Shown here one piece after another: positions 1 through 5,375 of a stretch of 5,375 bases of DNA. The DNA is taken from positions 1 through 5,375 of the forward strand of contig USQD01000155.1 in the NCBI GenBank assembly GCA_900556795.1. The letters are read 5' to 3'. Numbering within the stretch: the first letter of the stretch is position 1; the number at the start of each line of letters is the position of its first letter. Source of the DNA: an uncultured Prevotella sp. (lineage in GTDB: Bacteria; Bacteroidota; Bacteroidia; Bacteroidales; Bacteroidaceae). The notes under the pieces are model-generated. The model had not been told where the DNA came from and made no database searches. It saw nothing but the letters and a program-made list of their open reading frames with translations. Position numbers and translations under genes: made by a program.

Positions 1-9
1 TATCTTCAT
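1..9 (-). CDS. Possible start of a third operon gene, cut by the window edge
   Basis: On the minus strand an ATG at 9-7 is followed by AAG ATA, giving M-K-I, a common beginning for Bacteroidota signal peptides. It lies 31 bases after the stop of the AmpG-like gene, a spacing typical of operons, and no terminator separates them. Three codons cannot prove a gene. In this lineage wall-salvage genes often cluster, so a secreted or lipoprotein wall hydrolase would fit, but that is a guess. Confidence 0.3.
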
Positions 10-40
10 ATAGAGATAGATTCTGTCTTCTATAGAAATA

Positions 41-1375
41 TTATTCTATCACTTCCATTTCTTCCTCTTCTATTTCCTCCTTGATCTCCTTCTCTTTCTT
101 TCCGAACTCAGGATCTATCTTCAGGAAAGCGGTAACCAGGAAAGTGATGGCGCAGCATGCCATCACGATAATGAAGAACAAGCGATAGCCTACCATATCT
201 TTCAGATATCCCGAGACCATACCAGGCAACATCAATCCGAGATAAGAGATACCCGTGCAGATGGAATAATGGGATGTCTTGAACTTGCCCTGGCTATAGA
301 ACAACATATAAAGGGTAAGAACCGTGAAGCCCAAACCATAACCGAACTGCTCGATAAAGAGGCAGCTCGAAACCACGATGATGTCACTATTGAGTGAGTA
401 ACTCAAATAGATGTAAACCACATCAGGCAGGGTAATGGCACAAACCATCGGCCAAAGCCATTTCTTCATACCATCCCTACTCACCAGAATACCACCGATG
501 ATGCCACCCAGCAGTAAACCGATTAGTCCAACAGTACCATTGGCAAAGCCATATTCCTGCGGAGACAATCCCAGTCCGCCCTGCGAATTAGGACGAAGAA
601 CGAAGGTTTTGGTCATTGTATTCAAGAGTGCTTCCGGGAAACGATAAAGCAGGAGGAAGAGCATCACACAGATGGTTTCTCCCAATCCGAATTTCACAAA
701 GAAGGTGCGGAACATATTCTTCAGTTCGTGCGCAACTTCGCCCACCGTTCTATCTGTCTGCACATCCTCCTTCGGACGCGGCATGAACCGGCTATGATAG
801 AGCCACAATCCGATGAAAATACCTGCCAATCCGTAGAAGATAAGCGCCCATGAGAAGCGAATCTGATTACGGAACAGCACCTGGAGAACACCAGCCAACA
901 TCACCAGGAATCCATTCACGAAGATGATGGCAAGGCGATAGAAGGTATTTCTCAAACCCACGAACTTGGTCTGCGTATGCTCATCCAACTCTATCATATA
1001 GAAACCATCCGCCGAAATATCGTGGGTGGCACTACAGAAGGCGATGAGGAAGAAGAAACACATCGTTGCCTGGAACCAGAAGGCAGTAGGCAGCGAAAAG
1101 GCGATTCCGGCAAGAGCAGCTCCGATGAGCGCCTGCATCGTCAATACCCACCAACGCTTAGTCTTCAGCAGATCAATGAATGGACTCCACAAGGGTTTGA
1201 TAACCCAAGGCAGGGCGAGCCACCCGGTATAGAGACCCACCTGGGCATCTGTCAAGCCCAACTGCATATACATTACCACAGAGAGGGCTGTCACGATAAC
1301 GTTAGGCAGTCCTTCCGCAAAGTAGAGTGTCGGAATCCAAGCCCATGGATTCCGACTATTTTTCTTTGTTACCAT
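41..1375 (-). CDS. AmpG-like MFS muropeptide permease
   Basis: A 444-residue inner-membrane transporter of the major facilitator superfamily with about 12 hydrophobic segments (roughly residues 12-35, 44-68, 75-95, 99-118, 143-166, 174-194, 228-245, 276-298, 305-326, 330-359, 366-390, 397-419). Motifs shared with E. coli AmpG as I remember it are FAEGLP (19-24), IKPLWSPFID (59-68) and FCSATHDISADGF (113-125). AmpG proteins import GlcNAc-anhydroMurNAc and its peptides into the cytoplasm for peptidoglycan recycling; applying that substrate here is inference. It is shorter than E. coli AmpG (about 490 residues, 14 segments). The C-terminal tail (423-444) is a Lys/Glu-rich cytosolic stretch rich in consecutive glutamates. 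The ATG at 1375 lies 9 bases after the stop of the SpoIID-fusion gene with no recognisable Shine-Dalgarno, so it is probably cotranscribed and possibly translationally coupled. It ends in TAA. Another sugar or drug MFS carrier is possible; the SpoIID neighbour favours AmpG. Confidence 0.85.
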   Translation of the reverse strand: MVTKKNSRNPWAWIPTLYFAEGLPNVIVTALSVVMYMQLGLTDAQVGLYTGWLALPWVIKPLWSPFIDLLKTKRWWVLTMQALIGAALAGIAFSLPTAFWFQATMCFFFLIAFCSATHDISADGFYMIELDEHTQTKFVGLRNTFYRLAIIFVNGFLVMLAGVLQVLFRNQIRFSWALIFYGLAGIFIGLWLYHSRFMPRPKEDVQTDRTVGEVAHELKNMFRTFFVKFGLGETICVMLFLLLYRFPEALLNTMTKTFVLRPNSQGGLGLSPQEYGFANGTVGLIGLLLGGIIGGILVSRDGMKKWLWPMVCAITLPDVVYIYLSYSLNSDIIVVSSCLFIEQFGYGLGFTVLTLYMLFYSQGKFKTSHYSICTGISYLGLMLPGMVSGYLKDMVGYRLFFIIVMACCAITFLVTAFLKIDPEFGKKEKEIKEEIEEEEMEVIE

Positions 1376-1384
1376 TTTACATCA

Positions 1385-2692
1385 CTATTTATAGAGTTTC
1401 TTGATTTCAGCTCCCTGATAGTAGTGCAGAAGGATGGCATCATACAGATAGCCTTCCTCGCCCATCACGGCTGCACCAATCTGACAGAGACCTACTCCAT
1501 GGCCCCATCCTGCACCGATGAGTTCGAAACGCTGAGGTACTCCCTGCTCATCTATATCATACTTATCCACGATAAAGGCTGAACTGAGGAGATGACTGTC
1601 ACTCAGCGTGCGGCGGATTTCGAGTTCCTTACCGATGGTGAAGGTTTTCTTCGTACCGATAATCTGGAGTTTACTGATTCTTCCACTCGTTCCCCGTTCT
1701 ACGGACTTCATATCAAGGACAGAACCCAAGTCCATCTTCAGTCTGTCAGCAATGAGCTGCTGCAGTTTCTCCTGAGTAAGGGTTACCTTCCAGCGATAGA
1801 AGTCTACCGTTTCCTGGTCGTAATCATTCAACACCTGTGAGAGGATTCTCTTGTCCTGCGTGTTGCAGAAAGCAGGAGGGTTGAAGCGGATCCACTTCTC
1901 AGCCTCTTCCTCATTTGTCAGATTAGGCAAAGTAGATTCTATTCCTAATGCAATATCCCTCACCGCAGTGAGATAATTCTTCGGTGTATCTTCCCAACAG
2001 TACTGGAACTCCTCTGTGACTCCACCGCAACATTTAGAGAATCGGGCATCGCATATCTCATCACCATCCAGGAGCACCTGTCCCTTGGTCTGACGAATAG
2101 CCTCAGCAACATGTGGAGAAGTTTCCTTCGTGATTCCCTGGTAACGCTGGCAATGGTCATCTGCACAAACATCAAAGATGGTATGGTCTTCGCGATCGTA
2201 CCAGCGGATGAGCATATCTTCCTTCTTGGTGAAAGAGAAGAAATTGTTACCACTCTCTGCAACATCCCTACGCTTCTTCATCTGCGCCAAAAGCCAGGAA
2301 CGGGAGATAACGGCATGTGCCTTCAAAAGTTCGAGACTGGAAGTGGCACTCATCTCACTACTGATTACACTCTCCAGATACTTCTCTACAGGCAGTTCGT
2401 TGATGGCACAAATCTTATCCGACTCGACCACGAAACGCAATGTTCCGAGGAAAGTCTGGGTTTCCTTGCGCTCCCAATGGAAGTTAACACCAATCGTAAC
2501 ATCGCTCAGCGAGAAGGAAGCGTCCGCACTCTGTGGATGGAAAGTCAAGGAACTATACTGATTACCGTTCCAGAGTACACCACCTTCTGAGAATTCCACC
2601 TCCTGTTCGCCGATTACAGTCTCGCCCTTAGCCAGATAAGGTTTATTGAGAGAGAAATGAATCTTCTGTCCGCTCACAATACCCACCTTCAC
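1385..2692 (-). other. Domain 4: SpoIID/LytB-type lytic transglycosylase-like module (about residues 835-1269)
   Basis: A complete SpoIID-family region. The beta-rich entry starts at [15 protein letters not shown] (835-849). The core is FLGTLRFVV (915-923), [18 protein letters not shown] (931-948) and [15 protein letters not shown] (955-969), matching the family pattern 'LP.E.Yl.gVv.sEMp...eaLkAQAvaaRtyal'. The glutamate of SEM, E947, corresponds to the catalytic Glu of Bacillus SpoIID. A Cys/His cluster, C1010-xxx-H1014-C1015, and KCCGG (1054-1058) may bind metal. The end, [15 protein letters not shown] (1227-1241) and [14 protein letters not shown] (1255-1268), is the classic C-terminal signature. 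SpoIID cleaves glycan strands to leave anhydroMurNAc ends. The organism is not a spore former by lineage, so a role in ordinary wall turnover or salvage is inferred. Confidence 0.9.
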
Positions 2693-5194
2693 CTCAGGTT
2701 CCTTGTCATAACTGTATAAGGCAGAAGTACCGACCTGCAGTTCAGCTTCCTTTGAAGCCTTGAGTTTGGTAACGATGCTGTTCATCTTATCCGTAGAGAC
2801 ACCACATTCCTGCAGAATGGCAGTAGCACTCTCTTCGGTCAACTTACGGAAGTCTTCCTCACGGGGAGTAATGATGAGTCCCGACATGTCCAAGGCTCCA
2901 GGAGAAACCATCATTTGAGCATCGCCTTCTGCAAAATAAGCCTCAGGACGATGTTTCTCTCTTGGAATGACCACAGAGATATACTCATCCCCCTTACGCC
3001 ATGCAATGATATTCATCATCGGTTCAGTCTCATCACCACGAACAGGCATCGACTTATAGAGACGTTGGAAAAGAGCCTCATCGCTGTCCTCACTCTTGGA
3101 GATGATGACAAAAGCTGGAACAACAAAGTCATGAATCAAGGCAATCTTTTCGTCATCATTCAGAGAAATGATATCAGTAAGGTTGCGAGAAAGTCGCTGC
3201 CAATTAGCCTGCAAAGGCAAGATGCCGCTGGTACCTGCCTGGAAATGAAGATGATCAGGAGCTGAGGCTCCACACTTCGGACCGTTATAGAACACCATCA
3301 ACTCGCTATGCAAGCTCAGGAACCGGTGCATCTCACCATAATTCTTATAGATAGACTGTGGCTGATGCTTTCTTGCAGGAATCGTGAAATGAATAGGCAG
3401 AATCGGGAACGGATTCACCAAGAGAAGGAAGCGTTCATCTATCTGTTTTGAAATCTGCTCCTTAGGACGGTTCTTGTCGCAAAGGAAACATGGGCGATCA
3501 CCCAATGTCTTCTTATCAATCTTGGCTCCGGTGCTCACGATACGTGCCGGATTCCACTGCACTTTCAACTGGTCGGAAAGCTGATGGGTCTCCACATGCT
3601 TGAGATCACGGAAGCGGTGACGGGCATCAGCCCATTTCTCCATCTGGCGATTGAAGAAACGGGAGATACTGCTATCTTCCATTATATCAGCCTTGCCCTG
3701 CAACATCTGCTGGCGCGCCTTCAACTCCATGGTGCGAAGACGGTCCTTATAAAGATTATTGGCATTTACCTTATCGATACTCAAGGCAGCATCACTATTT
3801 CCTCCCCAACGACGGCAGAGGTAAAGTTCATCGTAGATTCTGCCAATACGGTAGCGACGAGAGAACACCAATCCCAAGGCATAGTCCTCACCATAACTGG
3901 TATTAGGAAATTGAATCTGACGGACCAATGGGGTAAAGAAGGCACGAGGAGCGCCCAATCCATTGATACGCAGAGCATTATTACAGCCATTATCTTCGGT
4001 CCACTCCTTATGGTCTATCAATCCAGGAGGCAGAGTATTGAGATCGAAATCGCACATGCGATAAGAGCCGATCATCATGGCCGCCTTCTGCTTATGGAAG
4101 GCATCTACTATCTTTTGCAGCGTCTTAGGTGACGAATAGAGGTCATCACTATCCAGCTGAACGGCAAACTTACCGCAATGGTCGCTGTTGATAGCCATAT
4201 TCCAGCAGCCACCAATGCCAAGGTCGTTGCGATCAGGCACAATCTGGACAAGGCGTCCTGCCTGCTTATCATTCCGTTCCTCCATCTCATGGGCAATCTC
4301 TGAAAGGATTTCGCCCGTACGGTCGGTAGAATGATTATTTACCACGATAACATTAAACTTGAAGCTGGTCTTCTGACTGAGTGCGCTCTTCACTGCGTCA
4401 GCTATCGTCTTTTCACGGTTGAATACCGGAATAATGACAGAAGCCTCGTATTCAAACTCCTGCTCATCAAAATCAGGCTGTCGATAGTAATTGGTATCAA
4501 CCAAGGCTCCCACCTTTTCGAGATGATGGGTGCAAGCCTTCTCCATCTCTATCTGTACCTCCCGGTTGCGAGGGTTCACATAGTCGAACTGCTTTTCTCC
4601 ACTCTTTCTGGTATCGAGCTCATCTTCCGTATAGAGGAATTCATTGATATGGAATATCTCTCCCACTCTACTCAGATAAAGACGAAGGTCATAGAGTCCA
4701 GCAAACTGATATTCCTGTCTGTCCTGCTGCGCTGCATAGTCGAGAAGATTCTGTGCCTTCACAAGCCAGAGACTTCCGAAATCGAAGTCATCCCGAAGTG
4801 AACCAGCCTGATAGTCGATGACCGGATGCTTCTCCAGTTTACCCTCCTGAACAGAGTAATGATCGGAGTATACCATGACCGCTCCCGTATCATCAGCGGT
4901 ACGGAGGAAACGTTCCAAGGCATACAATCCCCAACGGATAGGAGTAGCTTTGGTACAAATGATTACATAGTCGGCATCGGTGTTCTCAGCAATACTACTA
5001 ACAGTATTGGAACTCTCCAATCGGTCGACAACGATAAATGTACAACCATCAGGCACTTGATGAGACGCAGCGAAATCAGCACTCACCAAGAGATTGATAT
5101 GTTGAACAGTCTTGTTGTCATGAAGTTCCAAGAGTGCTTCCTGGGCAACATCCAGGTCTTCACAAGGCAAGAAAAGGTCTATTTTTTGTCTCAT
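1385..5194 (-). CDS. Four-module protein: GT-A-like, GT2 glycosyltransferase, DUF4922 (HIT/GalT-like), SpoIID/LytB
   Basis: A 1269-residue protein in one uninterrupted frame. Modules in order: residues 1-200, a GT-A-like domain lacking a DxD motif; about 250-480, a family 2 glycosyltransferase with VIIPVFNR (253-260) and DSD (348-350); about 515-800, DUF4922 with a CxxC pair (569, 572) and a HLHFQ motif (648-652); about 835-1269, SpoIID/LytB with SEM (946-948) and GHGVG (1231-1235). It has no signal peptide: the N-terminus [15 protein letters not shown] reads straight into the first beta strand, and no transmembrane stretch is evident anywhere. That is odd, since SpoIID proteins normally act on cell-wall glycan outside the cytoplasm. 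The ATG at 5194 was chosen because it begins the first GT-like strand and follows an A-rich leader usual for Bacteroidota. It is the first gene of an operon with an AmpG-like permease. The overall reaction is unknown; a role in peptidoglycan or muropeptide metabolism is inferred. Module assignments are firm, the combined function is not. Confidence 0.93.
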   Translation of the reverse strand: MRQKIDLFLPCEDLDVAQEALLELHDNKTVQHINLLVSADFAASHQVPDGCTFIVVDRLESSNTVSSIAENTDADYVIICTKATPIRWGLYALERFLRTADDTGAVMVYSDHYSVQEGKLEKHPVIDYQAGSLRDDFDFGSLWLVKAQNLLDYAAQQDRQEYQFAGLYDLRLYLSRVGEIFHINEFLYTEDELDTRKSGEKQFDYVNPRNREVQIEMEKACTHHLEKVGALVDTNYYRQPDFDEQEFEYEASVIIPVFNREKTIADAVKSALSQKTSFKFNVIVVNNHSTDRTGEILSEIAHEMEERNDKQAGRLVQIVPDRNDLGIGGCWNMAINSDHCGKFAVQLDSDDLYSSPKTLQKIVDAFHKQKAAMMIGSYRMCDFDLNTLPPGLIDHKEWTEDNGCNNALRINGLGAPRAFFTPLVRQIQFPNTSYGEDYALGLVFSRRYRIGRIYDELYLCRRWGGNSDAALSIDKVNANNLYKDRLRTMELKARQQMLQGKADIMEDSSISRFFNRQMEKWADARHRFRDLKHVETHQLSDQLKVQWNPARIVSTGAKIDKKTLGDRPCFLCDKNRPKEQISKQIDERFLLLVNPFPILPIHFTIPARKHQPQSIYKNYGEMHRFLSLHSELMVFYNGPKCGASAPDHLHFQAGTSGILPLQANWQRLSRNLTDIISLNDDEKIALIHDFVVPAFVIISKSEDSDEALFQRLYKSMPVRGDETEPMMNIIAWRKGDEYISVVIPREKHRPEAYFAEGDAQMMVSPGALDMSGLIITPREEDFRKLTEESATAILQECGVSTDKMNSIVTKLKASKEAELQVGTSALYSYDKEPEVKVGIVSGQKIHFSLNKPYLAKGETVIGEQEVEFSEGGVLWNGNQYSSLTFHPQSADASFSLSDVTIGVNFHWERKETQTFLGTLRFVVESDKICAINELPVEKYLESVISSEMSATSSLELLKAHAVISRSWLLAQMKKRRDVAESGNNFFSFTKKEDMLIRWYDREDHTIFDVCADDHCQRYQGITKETSPHVAEAIRQTKGQVLLDGDEICDARFSKCCGGVTEEFQYCWEDTPKNYLTAVRDIALGIESTLPNLTNEEEAEKWIRFNPPAFCNTQDKRILSQVLNDYDQETVDFYRWKVTLTQEKLQQLIADRLKMDLGSVLDMKSVERGTSGRISKLQIIGTKKTFTIGKELEIRRTLSDSHLLSSAFIVDKYDIDEQGVPQRFELIGAGWGHGVGLCQIGAAVMGEEGYLYDAILLHYYQGAEIKKLYK
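2795..3652 (-). other. Domain 3: DUF4922, HIT/GalT-superfamily phosphorylase or nucleotidyltransferase-like (about residues 515-800)
   Basis: The domain starts with a basic helical segment and a CFLCDKNRP zinc-knuckle-like CxxC (569-577), then [20 protein letters not shown] (591-610), the strand pattern that precedes the active site in GalT and Apa enzymes. [10 protein letters not shown] (645-654) is an H-x-H-x-Q motif; by analogy with GalT the second histidine, H650, would be the nucleophile that takes the nucleotidyl group. As I recall it, plant GDP-L-galactose phosphorylase (VTC2) has a very similar HLHFQ stretch. The second half, [25 protein letters not shown] (726-750, seen as W732, R733 and P744, R745) followed by [12 protein letters not shown] (764-775), resembles the C-terminal half of ATP adenylyltransferases. 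The expected chemistry is phosphorolysis of, or nucleotidyl transfer from, a nucleotide or nucleotide sugar. The substrate is unknown. Confidence 0.75.
3755..4447 (-). other. Domain 2: family 2 glycosyltransferase (about residues 250-480)
   Basis: This is a canonical GT-A fold signature. It opens with [14 protein letters not shown] (251-264), followed by a second strand [15 protein letters not shown] (282-296), which matches the usual V-D-D/N-x-S-x-D-x-T pattern. The DxD motif is in [10 protein letters not shown] (345-354). A likely catalytic-base acidic pair lies in YGEDYALG (434-441), and the domain closes with an RRWGGNSDA segment (461-469). All key elements are present, so this domain is likely active on a nucleotide-sugar donor. 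Donor and acceptor cannot be told from the sequence. Such domains act at the cytoplasmic face, which bears on the location of the whole protein. Confidence 0.9.
4595..5194 (-). other. Domain 1: degenerate GT-A glycosyltransferase-like module (residues 1-200)
   Basis: The block follows the layout of bacterial family 2 glycosyltransferases of the type with a VYSDE motif. The sequence [12 protein letters not shown] (74-85) stands where active enzymes have a strand ending in the metal-binding DxD, followed by a helix (ALERFL, 92-97), VYSDHYS (108-114), a fill-in segment with [19 protein letters not shown] (127-145), and a closing segment [20 protein letters not shown] (166-185) that resembles the usual 'yDl.lRl.e.g.I.HIp' ending. 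The DxD position reads CTKA, so nucleotide-sugar binding through a metal is probably lost. I infer a structural or acceptor-binding role. Recognition is by pattern, not by alignment. Confidence 0.6.
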
Positions 5195-5288
5195 TTCTTT
5201 GTTTCTATTTTTTCGTTTTTCGTCCCATTTGGGGGCATCAAACTATGTTTTTTATCTTTATTTCAACTTATTATCTTAAAATATGTGG
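5195..5288 (-). promoter_or_regulatory. Leader region of the operon
   Basis: About 90 bases lie between the predicted start site and the ATG at 5194. On the plus strand the region is T-rich, including a tandem TTTTTCG repeat (5209-5215, 5216-5222); on the mRNA this is A-rich just before the start codon (AGAAACAAAGAA then ATG), which is typical of Bacteroidota translation starts without a Shine-Dalgarno. The only hairpin candidate, CCC-AAAT-GGG near 5224-5233, is too short to count. No known riboswitch was recognised. Confidence 0.4.
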
Positions 5289-5296
5289 CAAAGATA
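5289..5296 (-). promoter_or_regulatory. Bacteroidota-type -7 box for the SpoIID-fusion/AmpG operon
   Basis: On the minus strand the sequence reads TATCTTTG, an exact match to the Bacteroidota -7 consensus TAnnTTTG used with the primary sigma factor. Transcription would start near 5283, giving a leader of about 90 bases before the ATG at 5194. A TTTG occurs upstream (minus strand, 5312-5309) but only 12 bases from the box, closer than the usual 19-21 or so, so the -33 element is weak or absent. Confidence 0.6.
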
Positions 5297-5318
5297 ACAA
5301 TTTTTCGGCAAAAAACAC

Positions 5319-5326
5319 TATCTTTG
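5319..5326 (+). promoter_or_regulatory. Bacteroidota-type -7 box for the divergent rlmN-like gene
   Basis: TATCTTTG on the plus strand matches TAnnTTTG exactly. A start site 5-7 bases downstream would fall at or just inside the ATG at 5331. No good TTTG lies at the expected -33 distance; the nearest is TTTTTC around 5301-5306. Either the transcript is leaderless or nearly so, or translation starts further in, beyond the window. Confidence 0.6.
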
Positions 5327-5330
5327 CAGT

Positions 5331-5375
5331 ATGAATAATGAAAAAAAATATCTTTTGGGCCTTACACTTGCCGAA
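5331..5375 (+). CDS. rlmN: Start of a divergent gene, probably RlmN (23S rRNA/tRNA adenine-2 methyltransferase), cut by the window edge
   Basis: Fifteen codons are visible, reading MNNEKKYLLGLTLAE, and the frame is open to the window end. The pattern 'short charged N-terminus, K-Y-L-L-G-x-T-L' is what I recall at the start of Bacteroidales RlmN proteins, radical-SAM enzymes that methylate A2503 of 23S rRNA and A37 of some tRNAs. With only 15 residues the assignment rests on recognition and could be wrong; no catalytic motif lies in view. The gene diverges from the large minus-strand gene across 136 bp. A TATCTTTG box ends only 4 bases before the ATG, leaving no room for a ribosome binding site. 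Confidence 0.55.
   Translation, partial: MNNEKKYLLGLTLAE

Larger units (their letters stand above)
5288..5327. repeat. Inverted repeat formed by two opposed -7 boxes
   Basis: Perfect 9-bp arms, GCAAAGATA (5288-5296) and TATCTTTGC (5319-5327), are separated by 22 bp of A/T-rich sequence. The arms coincide with the two opposed promoter boxes, so the symmetry is explained at least in part by back-to-back promoters. The outermost G/C pair extends beyond the box consensus. It might also serve as a regulator site. Confidence 0.6.

Noticed and set aside
28..37. Palindrome TTCTATAGAA
   Set aside because: A 10-bp A/T-rich palindrome without loop space or partner sites is expected by chance.
15..50. 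Possible terminator after the permease: GATAGA (15-20) can pair with TCTATC (45-50)
   Set aside because: Only 6 A/T-rich pairs around a 24-base loop, overlapping the stop codon, with no U-tract. It does not support termination; the operon probably continues.
977..1582. Plus-strand open frame of 201 codons crossing the junction of the two minus-strand genes
   Set aside because: It lies antisense to two well-supported genes with clear domains, and its composition (runs of Glu, Ser, His with no motif) is typical of a shadow frame.
2111..2590. Overlapping plus-strand frames of 159 and 127 codons, and other antisense frames at 435-647, 1592-1840, 2915-3265 and 4331-4801
   Set aside because: All are opposite to conserved protein-coding sequence and show no family signature.
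3670..3760. Frameshift or assembly join at the boundary between the GT2 and DUF4922 modules
   Set aside because: The frame is continuous and the linker (about residues 480-515) is a plausible charged helix with normal codon use, so a real fusion is the simpler reading.
3584..4132. Plus-strand open frame of 182 codons
   Set aside because: Antisense to the GT2 and linker coding region, no recognisable domain, no promoter or start context.
5224..5233. CCCATTTGGG as a leader hairpin or operator
   Set aside because: Stem of only three G/C pairs with a four-base loop; too weak to claim a structure.
4826..5338. Plus-strand open frame of 170 codons reaching into the intergenic region and overlapping the rlmN-like start
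   Set aside because: Mostly antisense to the N-terminal domain of the large gene; the tail is a translation of T-rich intergenic DNA giving Phe/Ile/Ser runs, and it runs through the promoter boxes.

Overview
The window looks like chromosomal DNA from a Bacteroidota member, most likely Bacteroidales and close to Prevotella/Segatella. Evidence for this is moderate GC, absence of clear Shine-Dalgarno sequences before the starts, A-rich leaders, promoter boxes of the Bacteroidota type TAnnTTTG, and a protein style familiar from Prevotellaceae. The genus is inferred from recognition, not from a search.

Layout: almost the whole window is a minus-strand operon. The first gene (5194 to 1385) encodes a 1269-residue multidomain protein. 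In order it has a degenerate GT-A glycosyltransferase-like domain, an intact-looking family 2 glycosyltransferase, a DUF4922 domain (HIT/GalT superfamily, resembling Apa-type and GDP-L-galactose-type phosphorylases), and a complete SpoIID/LytB-type domain. Nine bases later, in the same frame and after a tandem stop, comes a 444-residue AmpG-like MFS permease (1375 to 41). A possible further minus-strand gene starts at position 9 and runs out of the window. At the right edge a divergent plus-strand gene begins at 5331; its 15 visible codons resemble the N-terminus of RlmN. The 136-bp gap between the divergent genes (5195-5330) holds two oppositely oriented TAnnTTTG boxes inside a perfect 9-bp inverted repeat.

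How the genes may work together: SpoIID is known as a lytic transglycosylase that makes anhydro-muropeptides, and AmpG is known to import GlcNAc-anhydroMurNAc muropeptides. Their tight linkage suggests peptidoglycan turnover or salvage. The puzzle is that the large protein shows no signal peptide or membrane segment and carries domains that use cytoplasmic nucleotide sugars. Its SpoIID module may therefore act in the cytoplasm, on material delivered by the permease, or the protein may be exported by a route not visible here. This fusion plus permease is the most interesting element in the window. No RNA genes, mobile elements, CRISPR arrays or convincing terminators were seen.
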